Positions 41,261-49,628 of a stretch of 64,000 bases of DNA are shown piece after piece. The stretch is from contig NZ_CAMFJS010000022.1 in NCBI RefSeq assembly GCF_945956965.1, positions 1-64,000 of the forward strand, written 5' to 3'. How positions within the stretch are numbered: the stretch's first letter is position 1; every line of letters begins with the position of its first letter. The position numbers were made by a program, and so were the translations under genes. The notes beneath the pieces were generated by a model. It saw only the letters and a program-made list of their open reading frames with translations, made no database searches and was not told the DNA's origin. This DNA is from an uncultured Roseateles sp. GTDB taxonomy: Bacteria; Pseudomonadota; Gammaproteobacteria; Burkholderiales; Burkholderiaceae_C.

Positions 41261-41287
41261 GATAGCGGGCTATCGCAAATGCGCATT
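41261..41287. promoter_or_regulatory. Inverted repeats in the fbpC/fbpB divergent interval
   Basis: GATAGC-GG-GCTATC (41261-41274) is a perfect 6-bp inverted repeat, and the 10-bp palindrome AATGCGCATT follows at 41278-41287. Both lie in the short gap between the divergent transporter genes. One or both may bind an iron-responsive repressor such as Fur, but neither matches the canonical Fur box well. Confidence 0.4.
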
Positions 41288-41320
41288 GTTCGCGTTTGTT
41301 TGTTTTGTTTGACGAAGCGC

Positions 41321-42928
41321 ATGCTGCGACTGATTACCCTTATTTGCCTGACGCTGGCGTTGCCGGTGCTGGGCGTTCTTGGCTCCTGGCTGGCGCTGGA
41401 CGCCGCCGCCTGGGCCCTCTTGCAGCACCAGCTCAGCACTGTGCTGGCGGGCTATGCCTGGGCTTCCTTGCTGTTGTGCTTGGGCGTGGGCGCCGGGGTG
41501 CTGTTGCTGGGCGGGGCCACGGCGGTGGCGGTGAGCTTGTTTGATTTCCCGGGCCGGCGGGTGTTTGAGTGGGCCTTGCTCTTGCCCATGGCGATGCCGG
41601 CCTATGTGGCGGCCTATGCCTATACCGACGCCTTGCAGTACAGCGGTGTCTTGCAGACCACGCTGCGCGAATGGTCCGGCCTGAAGGGCGCTTTGTGGCC
41701 CGATGTGCGCAGCCTGCCAGGCGCCATCGTGCTGTTCGTGCTCTGCCTCTACCCCTATGTCTATTTGCTGACGCGCACCGCCTTGGCCGAGCGCGCCGTC
41801 GGCTTGATGGAAACAGCCCGCTTGCTCGGCGCAGGCAGCTGGCGGCGGGTGCGTGAGGTGGCTTTGCCGCTGGCGCGCCCTGCCCTGGCCGCAGGCTTGG
41901 CCTTGGCCTTGATGGAAACCTTGGCGGATTACGGCGTGGGCGCCTATTTCGGCCTAACGACCTTCACCACCGGCATCTACAAAGCCTGGCTGGTGATGAA
42001 TGACCGCATGGCGGCGGCCCAGCTTGCCTCGGTGCTGCTTCTGGTGGTGGGGGCCTTGTTGTGGCTGGAGCGGCGCTCGCAAGCCCGCCTGCGTTTCGGT
42101 GCCAGCCGCAGCGGCGCCCAGCATGCGGCCGAGGCCCGCGCCATGCGCTTGCGCGGCGGGGCAGCGGCCGGCGCCGTTTTGCTGTGTGCCTTGCCGATCT
42201 TGCTGGGCTTTGTGTTCCCGCTCGTGGCCTTGCTCAAGCTGATGTGGCTGGAGGCGCGCTATGGCGAATTCGGTCTGCCGCTGCTGCGCTTTGTCGATTG
42301 GTCGCTGACCAGCCTGAAGCTGGCCGGCATCGCTTCGCTATTGGCCGTGAGCCTGGCGCTGGCGCTGGCTTTTGCCACCCGCATCGGTGGGGGTGGCCTG
42401 CTGCTGAAGGGGGCCACCCGCGTGGTGGCCCTGGGCTACGCCGTGCCTGGCGCGGTGATCGCCGTTGGCATTTTGCTGCCCTTGGGTTGGCTGCAGACCT
42501 ATGCGCCGGAGCTGGGCCTCACCTCCATCGTGACCGGCACCATCACCGGCCTGATTTATGCCTACTTGGTGCGCTTCTCCGGCGTGGCCTTGCAGTCCAT
42601 CGAGTCGGGCTATTCGCGCATCTCGCCCAATGTGGACGAAACCGCCCGCCTGCTGGGTGCGAGCCGGGCCCGACTGCTGATCGAGTTACATGCCCCGCTG
42701 CTGGCCCGCTCGGCCCTGGCCGCCGCTTTGCTGGTGTTTGTGGATGTGATGAAGGAGCTGCCCGCAACCCTGGTGCTGCGGCCTTTCAACAGCGACACCT
42801 TGGCGGTGGTGGCTTATCAGCTGGCCCGTGATGAGCGACTGGGTGAGGCTGCACTGCCCTCGCTAGCCATCGTGCTGGTGGGGTTGGTGCCGGTGGTGAT
42901 GTTGTCGAGGGCGCTGCGCAAGCGCTGA
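41321..42928 (+). CDS. fbpB: Iron(III)-type ABC transporter permease (fused two-domain)
   Basis: The roughly 535-residue hydrophobic protein has about 12 membrane helices in two homologous halves, as in FbpB/SfuB. Each half has a binding-protein-dependent transport signature, seen as ETARLLGAGSWRRVREVALPLARPAL and ETARLLGASRARLLIELHAPLLARSAL; the key shared core is ETARLLGA followed by a conserved leucine-proline turn. It forms the membrane channel for the ATPase FbpC. No periplasmic FbpA is nearby. An in-frame ATG at 41279 would add 14 residues but overlaps the palindrome; 41321 leads straight into the first helix. Confidence 0.87.
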   Translation: MLRLITLICLTLALPVLGVLGSWLALDAAAWALLQHQLSTVLAGYAWASLLLCLGVGAGVLLLGGATAVAVSLFDFPGRRVFEWALLLPMAMPAYVAAYAYTDALQYSGVLQTTLREWSGLKGALWPDVRSLPGAIVLFVLCLYPYVYLLTRTALAERAVGLMETARLLGAGSWRRVREVALPLARPALAAGLALALMETLADYGVGAYFGLTTFTTGIYKAWLVMNDRMAAAQLASVLLLVVGALLWLERRSQARLRFGASRSGAQHAAEARAMRLRGGAAAGAVLLCALPILLGFVFPLVALLKLMWLEARYGEFGLPLLRFVDWSLTSLKLAGIASLLAVSLALALAFATRIGGGGLLLKGATRVVALGYAVPGAVIAVGILLPLGWLQTYAPELGLTSIVTGTITGLIYAYLVRFSGVALQSIESGYSRISPNVDETARLLGASRARLLIELHAPLLARSALAAALLVFVDVMKELPATLVLRPFNSDTLAVVAYQLARDERLGEAALPSLAIVLVGLVPVVMLSRALRKR

Positions 42929-42963
42929 AGCAAGGTCTGGACGCGGGCAGCTGCGCCAGGCTG

Positions 42964-42994
42964 TTTTCCAACTCATAGCCAAGAGTCCACTGGA
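42964..42994 (+). repeat. Diverged direct copy of the tRNA-proximal hairpin arm
   Basis: This 31-bp stretch matches 43038-43068 at 28 of 31 positions (shared core TTTTCCAACTCA and CCAAGAGTCCAC). Unlike the second copy it lacks a perfect complementary right arm; only a short CCAAG/CTTGG pair remains. Confidence 0.7.
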
Positions 42995-43041
42995 CAGACA
43001 GGCTTGGTTCTGCGCGTGGGCAAATGAACCCTGCTGGTTTT

Positions 43042-43086
43042 CCAACTCACACCCAAGAGTCCACCGGACTCTTGGGTGTGAGTTGG
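43042..43086. repeat. 21-bp perfect inverted repeat abutting tRNA-Arg
   Basis: The left arm 43042-43062 is the exact reverse complement of the right arm 43066-43086, with a 3-nt loop (ACC). The last three bases of the right arm (TGG, 43084-43086) are the complement of the tRNA CCA end, so on the minus strand the hairpin begins inside the tRNA 3' terminus. No T-tract follows on either strand. Confidence 0.9.
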
Positions 43087-43158
43087 TCCCTCCGACAGGA
43101 ATCGAACCTGTATTTGCCGCTTAGGAGGCGGCCGTTCTATCCATTGAACTACGGAGAG
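43084..43158 (-). tRNA. tRNA-Arg (anticodon CCT)
   Basis: The minus strand folds as a 75-nt cloverleaf. The acceptor CTCTCCG pairs with CGGAGGG (one T-G wobble), followed by discriminator A and an encoded CCA. The D arm contains AGTTCAATGGATAGAAC. The anticodon stem GCCGC/GCGGC encloses the loop CTCCTAA, giving anticodon CCT (reads AGG). The T arm is ACAGG-TTCGATT-CCTGT. It lies between the iron transporter permease gene and tamB. Confidence 0.95.
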
Positions 43159-43233
43159 ACAGTCAGTCCCTGCGCAGCGAGGCTCAGGGCGGGCCGGATT
43201 CTCGCATGAGTTCGGCCGCCTTCCTTGGCGGCA

Positions 43234-46200
43234 TCACTCCCACTTCCACTGCCAGATCAGGTCCAGCGCGTTCTCGTCGCCCGATTGGGCGCGCAGGGTG
43301 AAGCGTTGGGCGGCGCGGTAGATCAGCTGCCAGACGCCGGTGGTGGCATTGAGCCCGCGCTCATAGCCCACATACCAGCGCTCCGACAAATTCTTGCCCA
43401 CCCGAACCACGGTGCCTTTGAAGTCGCTGCCCTTGCCGTCGAATGAGAGTTCGTCCAGGCCCACGGTCTTCATCACCTTGGTGGTGACACCTTCGCCGTC
43501 GCCGGCCAACAAGGCGAGGGCGGCGCTTTGCAGCATGGCGGCGTCGTTGCCTTCCACCTGATCGGGGGCACGGCCCAGCAGCAGCCAGGAGAGTTTGGCG
43601 CTGTCGGCCATCTCGGGGTCGGAGTAGAGCTTGATGCGCGGCGACTGCGCGGTGCCGGTCACGGTGACGCCGACTTGCACATCGTCATTGGCGCTGCTGT
43701 TGAGCTTGTTGGGCCGCAAGGCCAGCACGTCCAGGCGCGGGTTGTCCGGCGCGCCGGTGAAGGTGATCAGGCCTTTTTCGACCGTGAGCTTCTGGCCGTA
43801 GGCGTCAAAGCTGCCCTTGACAGCCTTGATCTGGCCGTTCAGCGCCGGGCCACTGGCGGCTTGGGTCAACACCAGCTTGCCGGCCAACAAGGTGTCGAGG
43901 CCGTGGCCGCGCACGCGCAGTTTCTGCCCCAAGTCGATGTCGAGCTTGACCTTGACGCTGCGCTTGCTGGCCGCCTTGTCGGCGATATGGGCGGCGATCT
44001 TGGTCGGGCGGCGCACCTGCACATCGTCATCCAGCTCGGGTGCGTTATTGCGGGAGAAGTCGAACAGGCCTTCCTCCACATCCAGCTGGCCGCTGAGATC
44101 GAAGGACTTGGGGTCGGTCAGCATCTGCAACTGGCCGTTGACGGACAGGCGTCGGTCCACCCGGCGCAGCAGCGCAAATTTGTTGGCCTTGACCTGCAAT
44201 TCGGCATGCGGCTTGGCGCCCAGCTGCATCAGGCCCGCGGCGCTCAATTCGCCGCCGCCGGCGCGCAGCTTGAAGGTTTCCAGCTGGGCCTTGCCGCCGC
44301 TCAGGGTCAGGCGCAGCTCGCCGTCGTTGACGTCCACGCCCAGCAAGGGGTTGCGCAAGGACAGCTTCTCGGCGCTGGCCAGGCCGGTGATTTCCGGTGC
44401 GCCCAGGCGGCCGCCAAAGCTTGCGCTGGCCAGGAAGCTGCCGCCAACGCGCCAACCCGCCGGCAGCAAAGCGCCCCAGGTGTTGAGATTGGTCACCTGG
44501 GCCTCCAGCACGCCTTGCAGCTGCGAGTTGGGGCCGGGCCAGAGCTGGCCATCCGCATTGCGGGCGGTCAGGGCGCCGGCCAGCGCGCCGCCGGGCACAC
44601 TCGCCGCCGCCTGCGTCAAATGCCACAAGCCTGGGCTGCCGACCAGGCCGACCCGCAGATCGGTGAGCTGCAGCATTTGCGTGCCGTTGTCGTCGGTCAC
44701 GCTGAGGTCGCCGCTGCTGCGCTCCAGCGCGATGTCTACCTGCAGCTTGGGCTGGCTGTTGATGCGGGCATAGCCGGCCACCACCAGGTCGCCGCCCCAG
44801 CCGAAGTCGGGTTGCCAGCGCGCCAGCAAGGGCGCCACCGCCAGCGGCTCGATGTTCAGATCGAGCGCGATCTGCTGCTCGCCCGCCCAGCTCATTTGCT
44901 TCCAGCGCAGGCCGGCGCCCAGCAGGTCCAGGCGGCCGGGTTTGAGCTCGGCCTGCTTGAGCTGGCCCAGCGCGGCGAAGCTGATTTGGCCGCTTAAGTT
45001 CTGTGCCTGCAGCCAGGGCGCCAGCGCGCTGTCTTGCGGGCGGGCCAGCAGCTTGCCGCCGCCGAATTGCCAGCGCCCACCCTCACGCCAAAGCTTGAGT
45101 GGGCCGGCGTCCAGGCCGGCCTGCAATTCCAGCTTGATGGGGCCGCGGGCGATCAGGTTCTTGGGCAAGTCGGGCGGGATCAGGGCCGCCGGTACTTTGC
45201 TGGCGACGCTGCCGTCCAGCAGCAGGCTGTGCTGCGCCCAAGTGCCCTTGAGCTGCAGCTTGGCCTGCGGCAGGGCGACACCCTGGCTGGCGAAATTCTG
45301 CAGGCTGAGCTGGGCCGACTGAGGCTGGGTCAAGCCGCTGCTGAGTGCCCATTGCAGCTGCCCGCCGCCCAGCTCGGTCAGGCCCGCCGCATCATTCTGC
45401 GGGCCGGGGATGTTTTGCAGCTGGAGGCCGCTGGCGCGCAAATCGGCCTCGCTGCGCCAGGCCCAGGCCGAGGCGCTTGCCTGCGCTGACTTCGCATTCG
45501 CACTGAGGGATTCCGGCTGCAGCTGCAGGCCGACATCACCTTGCAGGCTGCCGCTCAAGCGGGCGCCGGGCCAAAAGCTGGCCAGCAAAGCTTGCATGGC
45601 CTTGAGTTGGCCGGCGTTGAGATTGAGCTTGGCCTGCACCTGCTCCGCCGCCGACAGGCTGGCTTCGCCTTGCACTTGATTGGGCCCGGCTTGCAGGTCC
45701 AGCACGGCCTTGGGTGTGCCCGCCGCTTGGCGCTCATAGTTCAAGTGGCCGCTCAGCACGTTGCCGTCCAGATTGCCGGCTTGCACTTGCAGTGCCGCCG
45801 TGCCCTGCGGCGCCATTTGCAGCGGGCTGGCCTTGGCATGGCTGGGCCCGGCCTGCAGATTGGCGTCGAACTTGAGGTCCAGGGCTTGCGCTTTCTGCTG
45901 CCAGGCACTGCCGGGCAGGCCGGCCACAAAGCGGCGAAGATCCGGCGCATGGCCTTTGACTTGGCTCGTGAGCTGCCAACCTTGTTGCAGACTGAGGGCT
46001 TGCTTGAGCTTGAGCTCGCCGCTGCCGGTCAGCTCGCTCAAGCCGACTTTGAATGCGAAGCTGGGCAGGCTGATCGTCTGGCGGCTCAGCTGGGCTTGCA
46101 GCTGGAGATTCAGGGGCAGATTGGGCTCGGCCACCGGCTTGCGGGCCAGCCATTGGCCGTTCAGCTGGGCCTTGACCTGGAGCTGCGGGTCGGCGCCGCT

Positions 46201-47523
46201 TTGCTGGAGTTGATGGATGGCTTGGCGTGTGCTCAGCTCGATGCGCCCATTGGCTTGCAGGCCTTGCAAGCGGGTGTCCAGGCCTTCGCCGCGCAGCTGC
46301 TCCAAAGCGATGGCCAGGTTGACGCCCTGCGCCGCGCTGCTGCTGCCGACCAGGTTCAGGCGCCCGGCGGGCTGGCTGGCGCTGCCCAGTGCCAGGTCCA
46401 GGGTTTTGATCTGCAAGGCCGCGGGGTCGTCGGCCTGGCAGCTCAGGTCCAGCTTGAGGCTGCGTAGCGGCAGCAAGGCCTGGTTCCAGGTGCCGGCCGC
46501 CGCATTGCTGAGCTGGGCTTGCACGGCCAGGGTTTGGCCGGCCTTGGCACCGCCAGCGGCTTGAGCGCGCAGGGTGGCCGAGCCGGTCAGCGCGGTGCGT
46601 GGCGCGCCGGACAGCAAGGCCGCCAAGTCCAGTGCTTTGGCGTCCAGCTGCAAAGATTGCAGCGGCCAGGCAGCGAAGGGCTGCACCAGCGCCTGAGCCT
46701 GCAGATGCTGGGCTTGTGCGGCCAGCTGGCCCTGCAGCTGAAACGATTGCAGCGGGCCTTTGGCCAGCACTTGCGCGCTCCAGGCCGGTAGGCCGTCCTC
46801 GCTGGCCGCCGCTTGTAGTTGCAGCTGCGCGTCAAGCGGCAGCGTGCCCTGGCTGCCCAGGTTCAGCTTGCCGGTGGCCTGCATCAAGTCCCAGGCCAGG
46901 TGATGTAGGGTGAGCTGATGCTGCTGCCCTTGGGCGGCGCCCAGATCCAAGCTGGCGCGCAAGTCACGCAGGGGCTTGTCGCCCAGCTCCGGGCTGTGAA
47001 GGCTGTCAATGCTCAGCTCGCGCACATGCAGGCCCAGGGGGCTGAGCAGGGAGGTCGGCACTTGTGTGGGCTCGGTGCTGGGGGCTAGTGTCAGCGTCAG
47101 GCGATCGGCATGCAGGCGGTCCAGGCTGATGTCGGCCCAGAGCGCGGGGCTGCGGTTCCAGGCCAGTTGCAGGCCTTGCCAGCGCAGGCCTTGCAGTTCG
47201 ATCTGGTCGCTGCCGCCGGGCAGGGTGTAGCGCACGCGCTGGGCCGAAAACTCGCCGGCCAAGCTGCCTTGCACCTCCTCGACGGCAAGACCTGGCACCA
47301 GATTCAGCAGCTGGCGCGTGCCCGGCTCGGTGGCCGCCGCCCACCAGCCGCTGATGCCGACTGCGCACAGCAAGACCGGAACGGCCAGCATGCCGGGCAG
47401 CAGGGCACGGCTGGTGGTTTTCCGGGCTTTGACGGGCGTCGGTACGGCCGCAGATTCAAGTGCTGGTGTGGCTGCCGTGGCGGGTGCCGGCGTCGGGGCT
47501 TGGGGCTCGGGGGTCTCGTTCAT
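43234..47523 (-). CDS. tamB: Translocation and assembly module inner-membrane protein TamB
   Basis: The 1429-residue product has a proline/alanine-rich cytoplasmic start, a single membrane helix at about 40-60 (LLPGMLAVPVLLCAVGISGW), and then a very long region of repetitive short beta strands rich in Gln, Leu and Ala, as expected for the AsmA/TamB beta-taco that spans the periplasm. The last 350 residues form the DUF490 domain ending in RFTLRAQSGDENALDLIWQW. TamB pairs with TamA to insert or move lipids and proteins to the outer membrane. ATG 47523 (MNETPEPQAP) follows the tamA stop by 2 bp; longer upstream reading would run through tamA. Confidence 0.93.
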   Translation of the reverse strand: MNETPEPQAPTPAPATAATPALESAAVPTPVKARKTTSRALLPGMLAVPVLLCAVGISGWWAAATEPGTRQLLNLVPGLAVEEVQGSLAGEFSAQRVRYTLPGGSDQIELQGLRWQGLQLAWNRSPALWADISLDRLHADRLTLTLAPSTEPTQVPTSLLSPLGLHVRELSIDSLHSPELGDKPLRDLRASLDLGAAQGQQHQLTLHHLAWDLMQATGKLNLGSQGTLPLDAQLQLQAAASEDGLPAWSAQVLAKGPLQSFQLQGQLAAQAQHLQAQALVQPFAAWPLQSLQLDAKALDLAALLSGAPRTALTGSATLRAQAAGGAKAGQTLAVQAQLSNAAAGTWNQALLPLRSLKLDLSCQADDPAALQIKTLDLALGSASQPAGRLNLVGSSSAAQGVNLAIALEQLRGEGLDTRLQGLQANGRIELSTRQAIHQLQQSGADPQLQVKAQLNGQWLARKPVAEPNLPLNLQLQAQLSRQTISLPSFAFKVGLSELTGSGELKLKQALSLQQGWQLTSQVKGHAPDLRRFVAGLPGSAWQQKAQALDLKFDANLQAGPSHAKASPLQMAPQGTAALQVQAGNLDGNVLSGHLNYERQAAGTPKAVLDLQAGPNQVQGEASLSAAEQVQAKLNLNAGQLKAMQALLASFWPGARLSGSLQGDVGLQLQPESLSANAKSAQASASAWAWRSEADLRASGLQLQNIPGPQNDAAGLTELGGGQLQWALSSGLTQPQSAQLSLQNFASQGVALPQAKLQLKGTWAQHSLLLDGSVASKVPAALIPPDLPKNLIARGPIKLELQAGLDAGPLKLWREGGRWQFGGGKLLARPQDSALAPWLQAQNLSGQISFAALGQLKQAELKPGRLDLLGAGLRWKQMSWAGEQQIALDLNIEPLAVAPLLARWQPDFGWGGDLVVAGYARINSQPKLQVDIALERSSGDLSVTDDNGTQMLQLTDLRVGLVGSPGLWHLTQAAASVPGGALAGALTARNADGQLWPGPNSQLQGVLEAQVTNLNTWGALLPAGWRVGGSFLASASFGGRLGAPEITGLASAEKLSLRNPLLGVDVNDGELRLTLSGGKAQLETFKLRAGGGELSAAGLMQLGAKPHAELQVKANKFALLRRVDRRLSVNGQLQMLTDPKSFDLSGQLDVEEGLFDFSRNNAPELDDDVQVRRPTKIAAHIADKAASKRSVKVKLDIDLGQKLRVRGHGLDTLLAGKLVLTQAASGPALNGQIKAVKGSFDAYGQKLTVEKGLITFTGAPDNPRLDVLALRPNKLNSSANDDVQVGVTVTGTAQSPRIKLYSDPEMADSAKLSWLLLGRAPDQVEGNDAAMLQSAALALLAGDGEGVTTKVMKTVGLDELSFDGKGSDFKGTVVRVGKNLSERWYVGYERGLNATTGVWQLIYRAAQRFTLRAQSGDENALDLIWQWKWE

Positions 47524-47525
47524 GC

Positions 47526-49628
47526 TCACAGGGCGATGCCCACGCTGAAGTGCAAACGCCATTTGCCGGTGGCGTGGGCATGGGCGTAATCCAGGCGCAG
47601 CGTGCCGAGCGGGCTGCGGTAACGCAGGCCGAGGCCACTGGCCAGGGTGGGGCGCAGCTCGGCCCAGTTCATGGCGGTATGGCCGGCGTCCACAAAGGCG
47701 GCGCCCTGAAGATCGGGCAAGTTGGCCGTGAAGGCATGGGCCATCTCGACACTGCCGGTCCACATCACTTTGCCGCCGGTGGGGTTGCCGTTGGCATCCA
47801 CCGGGCCCAGGTCATGCAAGCCGTAGCCGCGTACCGAATCGTCACCGCCGGCGCGGTAGCGCAGGGCTTCGGGCAGGCCCACTTGGGGCTGGGCGTAGAC
47901 CTGTGACCAGTTCGTTCGTGCGCTGCCGAACCAGCCTGCGGGCAAGGGCTTGTAGCCGTGCAGCACCAGTTCGCTGCGGCCAAAGGCACCGCTGCTGGCG
48001 ACCGAGTTGTCGGCCCGGCCCAGGCCCAGCAGCAGGCTGGCGGTGTAGCCGTCGCTGGGTTTGAGCGTGCTGTCCACGCGCCGCCGGGTCCATTGAATAT
48101 TGGCCGATATCGCGCCGCTGCTGACCACTTGCTGCGGGTCGGTCTCGCGGGCGCGCAGCACTTCGAGGAAGTAAATGCGGTCGTCTTGCAAGGTCTCGCG
48201 CAAGCGGCCCAGGCGGGCACGCAAATTGATGGTGACCTTGTCGCCCTCGGGCACGCGCTCGGCGAACAGGGCGGCCAGGTCGCGCTGCATATCGGTGCGG
48301 GGATGCGAGCTCAATTCCCAGTCCAGCCAGGGGTTCTCCTGGCTGACATTGAGCTTGATGCGCGAGCGCATATTCAGGCCCAGCGGCTTGCGGTGGGTGT
48401 AGTCCAGGCCCAGGCGTGGGCCGTTGCCGGTGCTGAAACCCAGGCTGGTGGTGAGTTGCTGGCGTGGCGCCTCGCGCACCTCCACCCAAACCGGCGCCAA
48501 GGTCGGCCCGCCGGCTTCGGGGCGAATGCTGACGGTGGCGTTGTCGAACAAGGTGGTTTTGATCAGGCGTTCTTGAAAATCCAGCAAAGCGCGTTCGGTA
48601 TAGGGTTCGCCGACCTGGTAGCCGGCCAAGCGGTCGATGACTTCGCGCGGCTGATGCTTCAAGCCCTGGATGCGCAACTCGCCCAGGCGGTAAAGCGGGC
48701 CGCTGTCCAGGACCAGCGTCAGATCGGCGTTATTGCGCTCGGTGTCGACGTCGGCCTTGGAGCTTTCCAGCTTGGCCTGCGGATAGCCTTGGGCGCGCGC
48801 TTGCGTCAACAAAGCGGATTTGGCCGAAGACCAATCGCTTTGCACAAAGGCCTGGCCTTCCTTCAGGCGCCAGCTTTGTTGCAGGGCTTGGCGCACCCGC
48901 TCGGCTTGCGCCAACTGGGCTGGGGTGGCGGCTGGCTCGGCAGCGGGGGCCGCGGGGGCAGCGGGGACCGCGGCAAGGGCGGCGGCCGATGCTGCCGCGG
49001 ATGGGGGGGCGGAAGAGGCAGAAGTGGCTGAAGAGGCGGAGGACGCCGCTGCGGAAGGGCTCGGTGCGCCGGGGTTTGCGGCCTCGCTGCGCTCGTCTGT
49101 ATCAGCTGCGGCTGTGTCGCTTGCAGATGTGTCAATTGCAGGCGGCTCAACAAGGCCCGCAGCCACCTCGCCCCGGAAGTTCAGTTGGAGCTTGCCCACC
49201 GTGGTGCGCGGGCCGGGGGTGACGCTGACGGTGACCACGATGGGCGTCTGGCTGGTGTCGCGCGTGGCCTCCACCTTGGCATTGAAATAGCCCTGTGTTT
49301 CCAGCAAGGCTTGGGCCTGCTCGGGCGCGGCCTTGGTCAGGCGGGCCAGTTCCTGGCTGCCCAGGCGTTGATCTTCCGGCGCGTTGCGAAAGCGTGCCAG
49401 GTCCAGGTGTTCGGACAGCATGTCGCGCAGCGTGGCATCCGGGGCCAGCACCACCAGCTTGTACTCCGCCACCAGGCGGCCTTGAGCCTGCTGGCCGGGG
49501 ACCAGCGCGCCAAGCGCGGCCTTGGCCTCGCTGATGGGATTGCCCAGTGGGTTGGTGAAGCTGGCGCAGCCGCTCAGCCAGGCGACACAAAGGCTCAGGC
49601 CTGCGGCGCGCCAGGGCGCCAGGCTCAT
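47526..49628 (-). CDS. tamA: Translocation and assembly module outer-membrane protein TamA
   Basis: The 700-residue BamA/Omp85-type protein has POTRA-like domains in the first 370 residues and a C-terminal 16-strand barrel ending SVGIAL, with the conserved RGY-type motif seen as VRGYGLHDLG. The N-terminus looks like a lipoprotein signal (hydrophobic run then LSGC, Cys21), which is unusual for TamA. An Ala/Ser/Pro-rich, probably disordered stretch at about 160-240 lies between the first and second POTRA domains. ATG 49628 overlaps the VWA gene stop by 4 bp, and the signal sequence begins there. It partners with TamB directly downstream. Confidence 0.9.
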   Translation of the reverse strand: MSLAPWRAAGLSLCVAWLSGCASFTNPLGNPISEAKAALGALVPGQQAQGRLVAEYKLVVLAPDATLRDMLSEHLDLARFRNAPEDQRLGSQELARLTKAAPEQAQALLETQGYFNAKVEATRDTSQTPIVVTVSVTPGPRTTVGKLQLNFRGEVAAGLVEPPAIDTSASDTAAADTDERSEAANPGAPSPSAAASSASSATSASSAPPSAAASAAALAAVPAAPAAPAAEPAATPAQLAQAERVRQALQQSWRLKEGQAFVQSDWSSAKSALLTQARAQGYPQAKLESSKADVDTERNNADLTLVLDSGPLYRLGELRIQGLKHQPREVIDRLAGYQVGEPYTERALLDFQERLIKTTLFDNATVSIRPEAGGPTLAPVWVEVREAPRQQLTTSLGFSTGNGPRLGLDYTHRKPLGLNMRSRIKLNVSQENPWLDWELSSHPRTDMQRDLAALFAERVPEGDKVTINLRARLGRLRETLQDDRIYFLEVLRARETDPQQVVSSGAISANIQWTRRRVDSTLKPSDGYTASLLLGLGRADNSVASSGAFGRSELVLHGYKPLPAGWFGSARTNWSQVYAQPQVGLPEALRYRAGGDDSVRGYGLHDLGPVDANGNPTGGKVMWTGSVEMAHAFTANLPDLQGAAFVDAGHTAMNWAELRPTLASGLGLRYRSPLGTLRLDYAHAHATGKWRLHFSVGIAL

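Noticed and set aside
43042-43086. Integron attC site or phage attachment site at the tRNA end
   Set aside because: The hairpin is perfectly paired and lacks attC core sites and extrahelical bases. No integrase gene or second copy of the tRNA 3' end was seen in the window.
43234-47763. Extended TamB reading start at 47763
   Set aside because: The extra 80 residues overlap the tamA coding region and are Arg/Pro/His-rich nonsense. ATG 47523 just after the tamA stop gives a sensible membrane-anchored start.
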